Positions 50,294 to 59,995 of a DNA stretch of 64,000 nucleotides are shown here, piece by piece. Each line of letters begins with the position of its first letter. Positions within the stretch are counted from its first letter, which is position 1. Position numbers and translations under genes: made by a program. Below the pieces are notes generated by a model. The model did not search any database, was not told the origin of the DNA, and saw nothing but the letters and a program-made list of their open reading frames with translations. Origin of the DNA: Gemmatimonas aurantiaca (GTDB lineage: Bacteria; Gemmatimonadota; Gemmatimonadetes; Gemmatimonadales; Gemmatimonadaceae); assembly GCF_037190085.1 (NCBI RefSeq), contig NZ_JBBCJO010000010.1, positions 124,001 to 188,000 on the forward strand, read 5' to 3'.

Positions 50294-51265
50294 GTGGTGG
50301 CTGGCGTTCGAAATATCGTACTGGCAGGGTTGATGATGCTCGGCGGCGCCACAGGCGCCGTGGCGCTCTCCGAAGGGCGGGCGCAGAGCGTGCCCGTGCA
50401 GGGAGCATCCGGTCGCGGCGGCCAGGGCACACCCATCACGTCGTTGCTTGGTCGGGTGTTGATGCCACGGCCATCGAACGCCGCAGTCGATAGTGCGCGT
50501 GAAGCGCTCGCCAGGCAGCCCAACGATCCCGATGTGCTGTTCGCGGCCGGACAGGCATACGATGGCGTCTGGCAGTTCGGTGAGTCGATCGCGCTGTATA
50601 CCAGGGCCATCGCGCTGGCTCCCAAGGATGCGCGTGCGCTGAGTCTCCGCGGACAGCGTTATCTGTCGACCCGTCAGTTCGAGCGGGCCATCACCGATCT
50701 CGAACAGGCCCGCAGGCTCGCGCCGCAGAGTTTCCACAGCCTGTATCATCTCGGACTCGCCTACTACTACGTGGGGCGGTATGTCGTTGCCGCGTCCACG
50801 CTGGGCAGCTGTGCCGAGACCCCGCAACGGGTGCATGGCGCTCCGGGCACGGCGGTCACGCTCGACCGTCGTGACTGCGACGATCTGCACGATGGGTTGC
50901 GTTATGCGCTCGCTTCGTGGCGCTCGGCGGCGTTGTCGCGCGCCGGACGTCATGCGGAAGCGAAGGCCGTGCTCGAAAAACTTCCCGCCCCGCAGGGCGA
51001 TGTGCCGGAGGGACGCTGGTATGTGGACGCGGTCGACATTGCCCGTGGACGCAAGCCCGACACCCTCTGGAATTCGGTCCGCGTGAATGGTGGTGGGGTG
51101 CTCACCATCGGCTATGCGCTGGCCAATCTCTCCATCGTGCGGGGCGACAGCATCAAGGGATGTCGCATTTTGCGTGAACTCGTGTCGCGCGAGGAGTGGC
51201 CCGGATTCGGCTACATCGCGGCGGAAGTCGATCTCGCGCGTGGGCGCTGCAACGGAGTGAAGTGA
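50294..51265 (+). CDS. Exported TPR-repeat protein
   Basis: A 323-residue protein. A signal peptide at about 1-25 (IVLAGLMMLGGATGAVAL) precedes a Ser/Gly-rich spacer. TPR units follow: ALARQPNDPDVLFAAGQAYD near 75, ALYTRAIALAPKDARALSLR, DLEQARRLAPQSFHSLYHLG and later ALASWRSAALSRAGRHAEAK near 215. TPR proteins scaffold protein complexes, here in the periplasm. GTG 50294 (or 50297) follows GAGGGG and begins the leader; an ATG at 50237 would add non-leader sequence. Confidence 0.72.
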   Translation: MVAGVRNIVLAGLMMLGGATGAVALSEGRAQSVPVQGASGRGGQGTPITSLLGRVLMPRPSNAAVDSAREALARQPNDPDVLFAAGQAYDGVWQFGESIALYTRAIALAPKDARALSLRGQRYLSTRQFERAITDLEQARRLAPQSFHSLYHLGLAYYYVGRYVVAASTLGSCAETPQRVHGAPGTAVTLDRRDCDDLHDGLRYALASWRSAALSRAGRHAEAKAVLEKLPAPQGDVPEGRWYVDAVDIARGRKPDTLWNSVRVNGGGVLTIGYALANLSIVRGDSIKGCRILRELVSREEWPGFGYIAAEVDLARGRCNGVK

Positions 51266-51298
51266 GCGCCCGATCGCATTGCCTTTCATAGCCCGCAA

Positions 51299-53059
51299 AT
51301 GATCGGCTTTCTCCTGGCGTTGTTTCTGCTGCTCCCGGCGGTCATGCACGCTCAGGACGCCGTGGTGTTGCAGACGCCCAGGAAGCCGGGCAGTGTGCTG
51401 CTGGAAGCACCGGGCGAAGCCTGTCGTATCGCCACACTCGACGATCGGCCCGCATCGCGCGGCAACGACCGGCGATTCCGTTTCGATGCCGTCGCTCCGG
51501 GGCCGCACACACTGCAATGCGGCGGAACGGTGGAGCTGTATGTGCTCGATGGTGCGAATGTCCGCGTCACACTCGCTCCGGGCGCGCCGCCGCGATTCGA
51601 TGGCCGTGGAGCACCGCTCAATCGGTATCTCTACGCGCCGCGGTCCATGAGTACCGCACTGCTGGCGGATCTGTGGGCCGAGGACGCCTCGGTGTTCGTT
51701 CCCGTCTGGAAGACCGCCTACGACGACGATCTGCGACAGATGCGCCGTGTCGCCGGCACCACGGCGGAGTTCCGCGAGCGGGAGGCCAGGCGGCTGCAAT
51801 ACCGGTTTGCGTTCGGCCGCGTGGTCCATCCGTACTTCCATTGGCGTGAGTCCGATGCGAATGCCATTGCGAGTACCATTCAGGCGGACACATCGCTGAC
51901 CACGTTTCTCAACGGCCTCGCGCTCAACGACCCGCGCTGGATGTCGCTGCCGGAGCACGCGATGCTCGTGGAGGCATTCGTACACGAGCAGGCCCGGAAC
52001 CTGCTGGCCGGCGATTCGACGTTGCAGCGCGGTGATGCCCGCTGGTTGCGTGCGGAGTTCCAGGTGGCGACCACACTCACCGACTCCTCGCTGAGGCATC
52101 GCACCATGAGCCGGTTGCTCTCCACCTGGGTCGACGACAACGGGAGCCGCGGTATCGATTCGGTTTATGCCAGATGGCTGACATATGGGGTCGACTCCGC
52201 GACTCGCCATCGCGTGGATTCCCTCGTTGCCGTCGACATCGGCATGCGACGTGGACATGCGGTGCGTGTCTATCGCACGGTGGATGGTGTGGATCTCGAA
52301 GCGCATGTCCTGCGTCCGCTGTTCGTGGACAGCATGGCCGTCACACCGGTCATGCTGTGGTTCCACGGTGGATCGTGGAACAGCGGGACCTGGTGGCATT
52401 CCCCGGGGGTGCTGAGTGTGTTGCAGCAGAATGGCGTGACGGTGGTGGCGATCGATCTGCGGACCGCCAATCGTTTCGACGGGGGTCCGCTCGACCAGGT
52501 GGAGGACGCGATACGGGCGTACGAATGGGTACGGAGCAACGCCGATGCCCTGCGTATCGATCCGCAGCGGGTCGGCGTGGCAGGGTTTTCGTCCGGTGCC
52601 ACCCTGGCGTTGATTCTCGGTACGCGCGGGTTGTCGCTGCCCCTGGACAGCGTGAAGACGAATACGACCGCGCTTTCCGCTGCCACGGTGGGTCGGCAGT
52701 ATCCCGCGGCCGTGCTGGCGGTGGGCGCCTGTGTCGATCCCGGGGGACTGGGTGAGGACGGCTACTATCGCAAGATGGTTGGCCGCCGGGCATCCGTGGC
52801 CGAGTTCACGCCGCTTCTGGCCGCCGATACCGGTCAGCCGCCGACCCTACTCGTGCATGCCGACGGCGATGAGTATTGTGACATCCAGCGTACGCGCGTG
52901 TTCGTGGAACGCTCGCAACTCGCCGGCAACCGCACGAGACTGAGCGAAGTGGCTGGTGCGGGGCATTTTTTCGGTTTCTACTATCCGCCGGGCCAACGTC
53001 AGATGCGCCGTGATATCGAAAACGCGTTGATGGAGTGGGGATGGAGGGCCCGGCCGTGA
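51299..53059 (+). CDS. Exported alpha/beta hydrolase with N-terminal accessory domain
   Basis: A 586-residue secreted protein. Signal peptide 1-18 (ends MHAQD); an N-terminal beta domain at about 25-110 of unknown type; a helical middle; then an alpha/beta-hydrolase from about 320. The catalytic set is oxyanion HGGSWNSG near 358, nucleophile elbow GFSSGAT near 432, acid in HADGDEYCD near 523 and base in GAGHFFGFY near 560. This is an esterase/peptidase-like fold; its substrate is unknown. It follows the TPR protein by 33 bases and overlaps the MFS start by 19 bases, so all may form one operon. Confidence 0.85.
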   Translation: MIGFLLALFLLLPAVMHAQDAVVLQTPRKPGSVLLEAPGEACRIATLDDRPASRGNDRRFRFDAVAPGPHTLQCGGTVELYVLDGANVRVTLAPGAPPRFDGRGAPLNRYLYAPRSMSTALLADLWAEDASVFVPVWKTAYDDDLRQMRRVAGTTAEFREREARRLQYRFAFGRVVHPYFHWRESDANAIASTIQADTSLTTFLNGLALNDPRWMSLPEHAMLVEAFVHEQARNLLAGDSTLQRGDARWLRAEFQVATTLTDSSLRHRTMSRLLSTWVDDNGSRGIDSVYARWLTYGVDSATRHRVDSLVAVDIGMRRGHAVRVYRTVDGVDLEAHVLRPLFVDSMAVTPVMLWFHGGSWNSGTWWHSPGVLSVLQQNGVTVVAIDLRTANRFDGGPLDQVEDAIRAYEWVRSNADALRIDPQRVGVAGFSSGATLALILGTRGLSLPLDSVKTNTTALSAATVGRQYPAAVLAVGACVDPGGLGEDGYYRKMVGRRASVAEFTPLLAADTGQPPTLLVHADGDEYCDIQRTRVFVERSQLAGNRTRLSEVAGAGHFFGFYYPPGQRQMRRDIENALMEWGWRARP

Positions 53060-54255
53060 ACGGTCCGGCATTCGGCATCCTGCTGGCCATCAGCTTCTGT
53101 CATCTGCTCAACGACATGATGCAGGCGCTGATGCCGGCCATCTACCCGAACATCAAGGCTGAACTCGGGTTGAGTTTTGCGCAGGTGGGTTTCATCACGC
53201 TCACGTACCAGATCACCGCATCGTTTCTGCAACCGGTGGTGGGGCTCGTGGCCGACCGACGACCCACCCCCCAGGCATTGCCGGGCGGAACGATCTTCAC
53301 ACTGGCTGGCCTGACGGTGCTGTCCGTGGCGCATCGATACGGCATGGTCCTGCTCGGCGCATGTTTGCTGGGCATGGGATCGTCGGTCTTTCATCCGGAA
53401 TCGTCACGCGTGGCGCGCATGGCCGCCGGCGGGCGCAACGGATTGGCGCAGTCGTTGTTCCAGGTGGGAGGGAACGCGGGCAGTGCGCTAGGACCTCTGG
53501 CCGCCGCACTGGTGGTGGTGCGGTGGGGACAGGGCAGTCTGGCGTTTTTTGCGCTGCTGGCGCTGCTCTCCTTCGCGATTCTCTGGCAGGTGAGCCTCTG
53601 GTACCGGCATCACGGACTCGCCCGCCTCGAAGCGGGTCGGAAGCAGGCCGCGCAGTTTGCTCTTCCCCAGGGCATCGTGCGACGCGGGATCGGCATTCTG
53701 CTGATGCTCATCTTCTCCAAGTATGTGTATCTCGCGAGTCTCACGAGCTATTTCATCTTCTACCTCATGCACCGGTTCGGTGTCTCGGTGGAAGTGGCAC
53801 AGTTCCACCTCTTCCTGTTCCTGGCGGCGGTGGCGGTGGGTACGGTGGCCGGCGGACCGGTGGGAGACCGCATCGGGCGGAAGTACGTGATCTGGATGTC
53901 GATCCTCGGCGTACTGCCGTTCAGTCTCATGCTTCCCCATGTGAATCTGTTCTGGACCGGCGTGCTCAGTGTCATCATCGGTCTGCTGCTGGCCTCGGCA
54001 TTTCCGGCCATCGTGGTGTTCGCGCAGGAACTGGTGCCCGGCAAGGTGGGAATGATCTCCGGGCTGTTCTTCGGCTTTTCGTTCGGCATGGGCGGTGTGG
54101 GTGCCGCCGTGCTGGGGAAGCTGGCTGACACCTACAGCATCGAGACGGTCTACCAGATCTGTGCCTTCCTGCCGGCCATCGGTCTCCTGGCCGCCTGGTT
54201 GCCCGATGTCCGCCGGGCCACCCTGCCGCCGGGCTCGGAGGTGGTGGCCGAGTAG
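53041..54255 (+). CDS. MFS transporter, fosmidomycin-resistance (Fsr) type
   Basis: A 404-residue twelve-helix MFS protein. FCHLLNDMMQALMPAIYPNI (about 20-39), GFITLTYQITASFLQPVVGL and SSVFHPESSRVARMA near 115 are Fsr-type motifs; GGPVGDRIGRKYV is the loop between helices 8 and 9. The type exports fosmidomycin and other compounds. GGAG five bases before ATG 53041 sets the start, 19 bases inside the hydrolase gene. Confidence 0.9.
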   Translation: MEGPAVNGPAFGILLAISFCHLLNDMMQALMPAIYPNIKAELGLSFAQVGFITLTYQITASFLQPVVGLVADRRPTPQALPGGTIFTLAGLTVLSVAHRYGMVLLGACLLGMGSSVFHPESSRVARMAAGGRNGLAQSLFQVGGNAGSALGPLAAALVVVRWGQGSLAFFALLALLSFAILWQVSLWYRHHGLARLEAGRKQAAQFALPQGIVRRGIGILLMLIFSKYVYLASLTSYFIFYLMHRFGVSVEVAQFHLFLFLAAVAVGTVAGGPVGDRIGRKYVIWMSILGVLPFSLMLPHVNLFWTGVLSVIIGLLLASAFPAIVVFAQELVPGKVGMISGLFFGFSFGMGGVGAAVLGKLADTYSIETVYQICAFLPAIGLLAAWLPDVRRATLPPGSEVVAE

Positions 54256-54276
54256 TTCGGGCGGTAAGGTCCTGAC

Positions 54277-55203
54277 ATGTCTGCCCCCGAGCATTTTGCG
54301 AAGGCGCTGGAAACGTTGGTGGACTCCGTGCGGGCCGATCGGGCCATACTGGCCGCGGTGCTGTGCGGCAGTCTGGCACACGACACCGTCTGGGCGCGAT
54401 CCGATATCGATCTCGTGCTCATCACCGTCGACGACAAGCTGATTGCCAGCGGCGGAATGATTCTCGATGCGGACGGCATCAATGTGCACGCGATGTTGTT
54501 GCCACGCGCCGCATTCAAACGGCTGGCGGACGGGGCGCTGTCCAATTCGTTCATGCATTCGATGCTGAGCAAGGGCCGCATGCTGTACTCGCACGACGAG
54601 TCGCTGCCGCCCCTGCTCGGGCATATGCGCCGCATCGGTGATCGTGACACGCAGATCCAGATGCTGGGAGCGGCCACCGAAGCACTGGCCTGCCTGTACA
54701 AGGCGCGCAAATGGTTTCTGACACGGAGCGACTACGATTACGCAGCGCTCTGGATTCTCGCCGCGGCCACGCCGCTGGCGCGCATGGAAGTGATGCGTCA
54801 TGGAGAACTCGCGGACCGCGAAGTGCTTCCCCGCGCACTGCCGCTCAATCGGCCGCTCTTTTCGATGATCTACACGGGAATGCTCAACACGCCAAAATCG
54901 CGGGAAGTCGTGGAGCAGGCGCTGGAAACGGCGGAGAGTTACATGCAGCAGCAGGCGGCGACATTCGGCAGGCCGATCGTGAGCTGGCTGGAGGAGGTGG
55001 GTGAAGCGCGCGCCTGCAGTGAAATCGATGCACACTTTCTGCGGACGCTGGGAGTCGAGCACGTCAGTGGCGCGTGCGAGTATCTCGCCGATCAGGGCGT
55101 GATCGGGCGCGCTTCCCTCACCGCCCGATTGACCAAAAGGAGCACCGCCGACGTGCAGGAGCTCGCGTTCTATGCGCTCACCCCACCACCAGACGTCTAC
55201 TGA
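54277..55203 (+). CDS. Pol-beta-type nucleotidyltransferase domain protein
   Basis: A 308-residue protein with an MNT/Pol-beta core in the N-terminal third: LCGSLAHDTVWARSDIDLVL (about 30-49) holds the GS motif and paired Asp, and GINVHAMLL supplies a third strand. The rest is helical (LACLYKARKWFLTRSDYDYA), the layout seen in HEPN-like or regulatory nucleotidyltransferases. The substrate is unknown. Its stop overlaps the UvrA start by one base (TGATG), so it may be expressed with UvrA. Confidence 0.78.
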   Translation: MSAPEHFAKALETLVDSVRADRAILAAVLCGSLAHDTVWARSDIDLVLITVDDKLIASGGMILDADGINVHAMLLPRAAFKRLADGALSNSFMHSMLSKGRMLYSHDESLPPLLGHMRRIGDRDTQIQMLGAATEALACLYKARKWFLTRSDYDYAALWILAAATPLARMEVMRHGELADREVLPRALPLNRPLFSMIYTGMLNTPKSREVVEQALETAESYMQQQAATFGRPIVSWLEEVGEARACSEIDAHFLRTLGVEHVSGACEYLADQGVIGRASLTARLTKRSTADVQELAFYALTPPPDVY

Positions 55204-58202
55204 TGGCCATCAGGAAAGCAGCAGCGAAGGCGGCAGCGGCGTCGAAACCGGCATCGAAGTCCGCGTCGAGATCCGCACCGAAGCCCGCGCCGCGCACCAC
55301 CGTCGCCGTGCAGGGTGCGCGGGCGCACAATCTCCGCAACATCTCGGTGGAGATTCCGCGCGATCGACTGGTGGTGGTGACCGGGTTGTCGGGATCGGGG
55401 AAATCGTCGCTGGCTTTCGATACGATCTACGCCGAGGGCCAGCGGCGATACATGGAAAGCCTGTCGTCGTTCGCCAAGCGTTTCGTGGCGCAGGTGACCA
55501 AGCCTGATGTGGACTTCGTGTTCGGGCTTTCCCCCGTGATCTCCATCGAGCAGAAAACGATCGCGAGCAATCCCCGGTCCACCGTGGGGACGATGACCGA
55601 TGTCGCGAGTTATCTCAATCTGCTCTTCGCGACGATCGGAGAACCGCACTGTCCCCGTACCGGTGAAGTCGTTCCCAGCCGTTCCGCGTCCCAGATCCTC
55701 GAAGCCCTGTTCTCGCTGCCGGAGGGCAGTGAGGTGGAGCTGCGGGCGCCGCTCTTCAAGGTGTATGGCGAAGAGCTCGATGTGGTGTTCACCGATGTCA
55801 GAAAGAAGGGATGCCGGCGTGTCGTCATCGATGGCACCCCATACGATCTGGCCGAACAGATCGAACTCGAAGCGTCCCAGGTATCCCATATGGATGCCAT
55901 CGTCGACCGGTTCATTGTCAGGCGATCGAACGAAAAGGCCATCAAGGCGGCGATCGCGGCCACGCTGCTGGTGGGTGACGGACTGCTGCAGTTCCATGTG
56001 ATCAAGGGGCCGAACAAGGTCGAGCTGTCGCGCTTCCATTCGGCCCAGAGCAGTCTCGCACAGCACTTCGTGTATGGCGACATCTCACCGGAATATTTCC
56101 AGTTCAACAACCCCGAAGCGGCCTGTCGTACCTGCGGTGGTCTGGGCGTGGACAAGCTCACGCACCCCGATCTGCTCATCCCCGATCCACGTCGGTCCAT
56201 TCGTGGCGGCTGTTTCGTGCGCGAAGCGTATCGCTACAACCCCGACACGTGGGACGGGCGCATCATGTGGACGCTGTCCACGCTGCTCGGCTTCTCACTC
56301 GATACCCCGTGGCAGGAGCTCACGCCCGAAGCACGGCATGCCGTGCTGTATGGCATCGAACGTCGGTTCCGCACGGAGGCGCCGCCGGAGAGTACGGTGA
56401 AGCGCGCGGACTGGGATCGCCACGAGGTGGGTTTTGGGGGCATCGCACGCCGCATCGAGCGGCAGTATCGGCGGTACCGGCAACGGGGCGAGGGCGATTC
56501 ACGCATGGAGGCGTGGCTCGACAAAGTCATGGTCGAACATACCTGCCCCGACTGTGAAGGCACGCGCCTGCGCGCCACCCGCCTCCTGTTCACGGTGCAG
56601 GGGAAGTCGGTGCACGATCTTGGCGCGATGCACTTCGATGAACTGCACGCGTTTCTGGGCATGGTGACGCCGACTGGCCGTGGCGCGGGCGCCGGCAGGC
56701 AGATTCTCGAGGAGATCCGCGCGCGGCTTGCTCTGCTATTGGGGATAGGTCTCGACTATCTCAGCTTCAACCGGCGCTCGGGCACGCTCTCGGGTGGCGA
56801 GTCGCAGCGTATCCGTCTGTCCACACAGATCGGCTCCGGTCTGATGGGGATGCTGTACGTGCTCGATGAACCGAGCATCGGACTGCATCCCAAGGACAAT
56901 GCCAAGATGATCGCCACGCTGGAGCGGCTGCGGGACATCGGCAACACCGTCCTTGTCGTGGAGCACGACGAGGACACGGTGCGCGCCGCCGATCATATCG
57001 TGGAGATGGGTCCCGGCCCCGGTGTGCACGGCGGAACGGTGGTGGTTCAGGGCACCATCGACGACGTCCTGCGATGCAAGCAGTCTCCAACCGGACAGTT
57101 CCTGTCAGGGGCGCGTCATATCGCGCTGCCCGCGCATCGCCGCACCGGCAATGGCCAGCATCTGGTCATCCGAGGCGCCCGCGAAAACAACCTGCGCAAT
57201 CTCACCGTCACGATCCCGCTCGGCACACTGGTCGCCATCACCGGTGCCTCTGGGTCGGGCAAGAGCACGCTCATCAACGAGGTGCTGTACAAGGCGCTCT
57301 GGAAATGGCTCGAGGATACGCGCACGCTGCCGGGGGAGCACGACGCGGTGGAAGGGATGGAGCATGTTCACAAGGTGGTGAGCATCGATCAGAGTCCGAT
57401 CGGCCGGAACTCCCGCTCCAACCCTGCCACGTACGTGGGTTTCTACGACACCATCCGCGATCTCTTCACCGCGGCGCCACTTTCCGTGGAGCGAGGTTAC
57501 AAGGCGGGGCGCTTTTCGTTCAACGTGAAGGGTGGACGCTGCGAGGAATGTCAGGGTGAGGGAGTGATCACCACGCAGATGTATTTCATGCCCGACGTGG
57601 AGGTCATCTGCGGTGCCTGCAAGGGTGGGCGTTTCAACCCCGAGACGCTCGATGTCACCATTCGTGGCAAGACCATCGACGACGTGCTCAACATGTCGAT
57701 CGAGGAGGCGGTGTCGTTCTTCCGCGACGAACCGGTGATTGCGAGGCGCGTGGATGTGCTCGACGCCCTGGGGCTGGGCTATCTCACGCTGGGGCAATCG
57801 GCGACCACGCTGTCGGGGGGTGAGGCGCAGCGCGTGAAGATCGCCACGGAGCTGAGCAAGCTGCAGCGATCGAAGCACACGGTGTACATCCTCGACGAGC
57901 CCACCACGGGTCTGCATCTCGCGGATGTGGAGCGTCTGCTGCAGGCACTCAACCGGCTGACGGATGCCGGGCATACGGTCATTCTGATCGAACACCATCT
58001 GGACGTGATCAAGACCGCGGACCATGTGATCGATCTCGGTCCGGAGGGCGGGCACGCCGGCGGCATGATCGTGGCCCAGGGACCACCGGAAGTGATCGCC
58101 GCCACGAAAGCCTCACACACAGGGCGGTTTCTGCGGGAAAAGCTGCCCGTATCCGCGGCGCGAAACACCTCGGCACCGAAACAGCGCCGGACGAAGCAGT
58201 GA
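55203..58202 (+). CDS. uvrA: Excinuclease ABC subunit A
   Basis: A 999-residue UvrA, slightly long because of an Ala/Lys/Ser-rich N-terminal tail of about 30 residues. Walker A GLSGSGKSSL near 61, signature LSGGESQR near 528, second Walker A GASGSGKSTL near 680 and second signature LSGGEAQR near 868. Zinc modules include CPDCEGTR and CEECQGEG/CGACKGGR. The UvrB-interacting insertion is present. UvrA dimers find bulky DNA lesions and load UvrB for nucleotide excision repair. The window also encodes a shorter paralogue at 33468, so this is the housekeeping copy. Confidence 0.98.
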   Translation: MAIRKAAAKAAAASKPASKSASRSAPKPAPRTTVAVQGARAHNLRNISVEIPRDRLVVVTGLSGSGKSSLAFDTIYAEGQRRYMESLSSFAKRFVAQVTKPDVDFVFGLSPVISIEQKTIASNPRSTVGTMTDVASYLNLLFATIGEPHCPRTGEVVPSRSASQILEALFSLPEGSEVELRAPLFKVYGEELDVVFTDVRKKGCRRVVIDGTPYDLAEQIELEASQVSHMDAIVDRFIVRRSNEKAIKAAIAATLLVGDGLLQFHVIKGPNKVELSRFHSAQSSLAQHFVYGDISPEYFQFNNPEAACRTCGGLGVDKLTHPDLLIPDPRRSIRGGCFVREAYRYNPDTWDGRIMWTLSTLLGFSLDTPWQELTPEARHAVLYGIERRFRTEAPPESTVKRADWDRHEVGFGGIARRIERQYRRYRQRGEGDSRMEAWLDKVMVEHTCPDCEGTRLRATRLLFTVQGKSVHDLGAMHFDELHAFLGMVTPTGRGAGAGRQILEEIRARLALLLGIGLDYLSFNRRSGTLSGGESQRIRLSTQIGSGLMGMLYVLDEPSIGLHPKDNAKMIATLERLRDIGNTVLVVEHDEDTVRAADHIVEMGPGPGVHGGTVVVQGTIDDVLRCKQSPTGQFLSGARHIALPAHRRTGNGQHLVIRGARENNLRNLTVTIPLGTLVAITGASGSGKSTLINEVLYKALWKWLEDTRTLPGEHDAVEGMEHVHKVVSIDQSPIGRNSRSNPATYVGFYDTIRDLFTAAPLSVERGYKAGRFSFNVKGGRCEECQGEGVITTQMYFMPDVEVICGACKGGRFNPETLDVTIRGKTIDDVLNMSIEEAVSFFRDEPVIARRVDVLDALGLGYLTLGQSATTLSGGEAQRVKIATELSKLQRSKHTVYILDEPTTGLHLADVERLLQALNRLTDAGHTVILIEHHLDVIKTADHVIDLGPEGGHAGGMIVAQGPPEVIAATKASHTGRFLREKLPVSAARNTSAPKQRRTKQ

Positions 58203-58233
58203 CACGCTGCCGTGACATGTGGGTATTGCAGGT

Positions 58234-58713
58234 ATGCGCCCTCTTTCCCGCTCCCGGCTAGCGGCCCGATACACTCTGGCCGCATGTGCACTGGCGCTGG
58301 CCGGTTGCAGTGATCCCACCAGCCCGCAGGAATCGGAACTCGCCGCCGCCCAGTCGCGCTGGCGAACGGTCAGCCCGACATCGAACAGCTATGTCATGCG
58401 ACAGCAGATCCTCTGTTTCTGCGCTTTCGCAAACAGCGAGTTCGTGGTGACGGTGGTCAATGGCGCAATCACGTCCGTTGTTCCGGCCGTGCCGCCGCAG
58501 AACGGACTTCCGGCGCCTGAGCCCCGCTATTTTCGCACGATCGATCAGCTCTTCGCCGAGGTGCACGGCGCGTTGAAGAAGCCGGGGACGCTGAAGGAGG
58601 TCACCTACGATCCGGTGGCGGGTTACCCGAACCGTCTGTCGCTCGATCCGGTGCTCGATGCGATCGATGATGAGGTGGCCTACGTGACACGAGGGGTGGG
58701 ACCCGTTCCCTGA
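58234..58713 (+). CDS. DUF6174-type lipoprotein
   Basis: A 159-residue lipoprotein with lipobox ALAGC near residue 25. The DUF6174 body has YVMRQQILCFCAFANSEFVV (about 49-68, with the paired Cys), VVNGAITSVVPA, YFRTIDQLFAEVHGAL and VTYDPVAGYPNRLSLDP near 130. Function is unknown. ATG 58234 begins the leader. It follows UvrA by 32 bases on the same strand. Confidence 0.85.
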   Translation: MRPLSRSRLAARYTLAACALALAGCSDPTSPQESELAAAQSRWRTVSPTSNSYVMRQQILCFCAFANSEFVVTVVNGAITSVVPAVPPQNGLPAPEPRYFRTIDQLFAEVHGALKKPGTLKEVTYDPVAGYPNRLSLDPVLDAIDDEVAYVTRGVGPVP

Positions 58714-58847
58714 AAAAGTGGGGCCCGGCCGGTAAACGTCCGAGGACCGGGCGGTATCATATCCCGTGTGCTCTTCCGCTCCCCCTGAGCCCCGGTCTGC
58801 ACCCCGCCCCTGAAATCCGGGCGGTACCGACCGCGATCGACCCCGTC

Positions 58848-59375
58848 GTGCGCGCCGCGCAGGACGGGGATGCCGAGGCATTCGCCGCACTCTACGACGC
58901 GCACGCGTCCCGGCTCTTTGCCCTGGCCATGGGACTCACCGGAGACCGGCGGATGGCGGAGGAACTGGTCCAGGATACCTTCGTGCGCACGTGGGAACGT
59001 CTGACATCGTTCCGCGGAGAATGTGCATTCTCCACGTGGTTGCACCGGGTGGCCCTGAATGTGCTGCTCGTGGGCGAACGCAGTCGGAAACGTCGGGCGT
59101 TGCGGGTGGCGATCGTGGCGGATCTGGCGGGCGACAGTGACGGCAGCGGACCCACGCTGGAAAGCCCGACCGCGGACCGGGACCCTGGTCTGTCGATGGA
59201 TCTCGAATCGGCGATTGGCCGTCTGCCGGCGGGGGCCCGTGCGGTCTTCGTGATGCACGACATCGGCGGATATGCACACGCGGAGATTGCGACGCAGCTC
59301 GGGATCGCCGAGGGGACATCGAAAGCTCACCTCTTCCGTGCGCGACGCCTGTTGCGCGGGATGCTCGACCCATGA
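58848..59375 (+). CDS. ECF-type RNA polymerase sigma factor
   Basis: A 175-residue ECF sigma factor. Region 2 includes FAALYDAHASRLFALAMGLT and AEELVQDTFVRTWERLTSFR (about 40-59) with WLHRVALNVLL. Region 4 has IGRLPAGARAVFVMHDIGGY near 121 and the HTH AEIATQLGIAEGTSKAHLFR near 143. GTG 58848 is the first plausible start. It overlaps the anti-sigma gene by four bases. I could not define an autoregulated promoter in 58714-58847. Confidence 0.94.
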   Translation: MRAAQDGDAEAFAALYDAHASRLFALAMGLTGDRRMAEELVQDTFVRTWERLTSFRGECAFSTWLHRVALNVLLVGERSRKRRALRVAIVADLAGDSDGSGPTLESPTADRDPGLSMDLESAIGRLPAGARAVFVMHDIGGYAHAEIATQLGIAEGTSKAHLFRARRLLRGMLDP

Positions 59376-59995
59376 CCAACGCTCACAGCCCCGCGCCGAT
59401 GGAAGGCATGGAAGGCGATGTCTGTACCCGCGTGAAGCAGCATCTGCCCGCGTATCTCGATGGCACACTCGATGCCGCAACGGCATCGGGGATGGAAGCC
59501 CATGCCGCCGTGTGTCCGGTCTGCGAGGAGTTGCTCGCCGCCGCGACCGTGCGAACCGTTTCGTACGAGCCGACGCCGTCCATGGCGCTGCGTGATGCGA
59601 CGCTGCGCGCGGTGGCGGATCGGCGTCGGATGCATCAGTGGCGACGGGGAGGCATGATGGCCGCACTGGCCGCGGCCGCCGTGTTCATGATCACGCTCGT
59701 TGCGCGTCATGATGCGCAGGGACCCGCGGGAACGGTGCTCGCCGACAGTGGGCGTATGGCGGCGCACGCGACACCGGAGCGGTTCACCGGATCCGTCAGG
59801 GCGGCCGTGGGAGAAGCCGAGGCGTTGGCGAATGCGCAGGCCGCGTCGGAGTTTTCGGCGCTCGATGCGGCCATGCAGGAACTCGATGCCGCGCTGGTGG
59901 CGACCCCGGACGATGCGGAGCTTCGCCTGTTCCGCTCCACGATCAGAACGCGCCGCGATGAGCTGGAGCGGCGCGTGCGGGACGCCGCCTCGTGA
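59372..59995 (+). CDS. Membrane-anchored zinc-finger anti-sigma factor
   Basis: A 207-residue anti-sigma factor. The cytoplasmic ZAS domain has the H-x3-C-x2-C motif HAAVCPVC near 45, with the matching His/Cys upstream (VCTRVKQHLPAYLDGTL). One membrane helix (MMAALAAAAVFMITLVA, about 94-110) leads to a periplasmic domain rich in Ala and Glu that probably senses envelope stress. It binds the ECF sigma encoded just ahead and holds it at the membrane. Confidence 0.9.
   Translation: MTNAHSPAPMEGMEGDVCTRVKQHLPAYLDGTLDAATASGMEAHAAVCPVCEELLAAATVRTVSYEPTPSMALRDATLRAVADRRRMHQWRRGGMMAALAAAAVFMITLVARHDAQGPAGTVLADSGRMAAHATPERFTGSVRAAVGEAEALANAQAASEFSALDAAMQELDAALVATPDDAELRLFRSTIRTRRDELERRVRDAAS

Noticed and set aside
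50063..52399. 778-residue open frame on the minus strand
   Set aside because: It is antisense to a TPR protein and a hydrolase with clear catalytic motifs; no domain or leader is visible.
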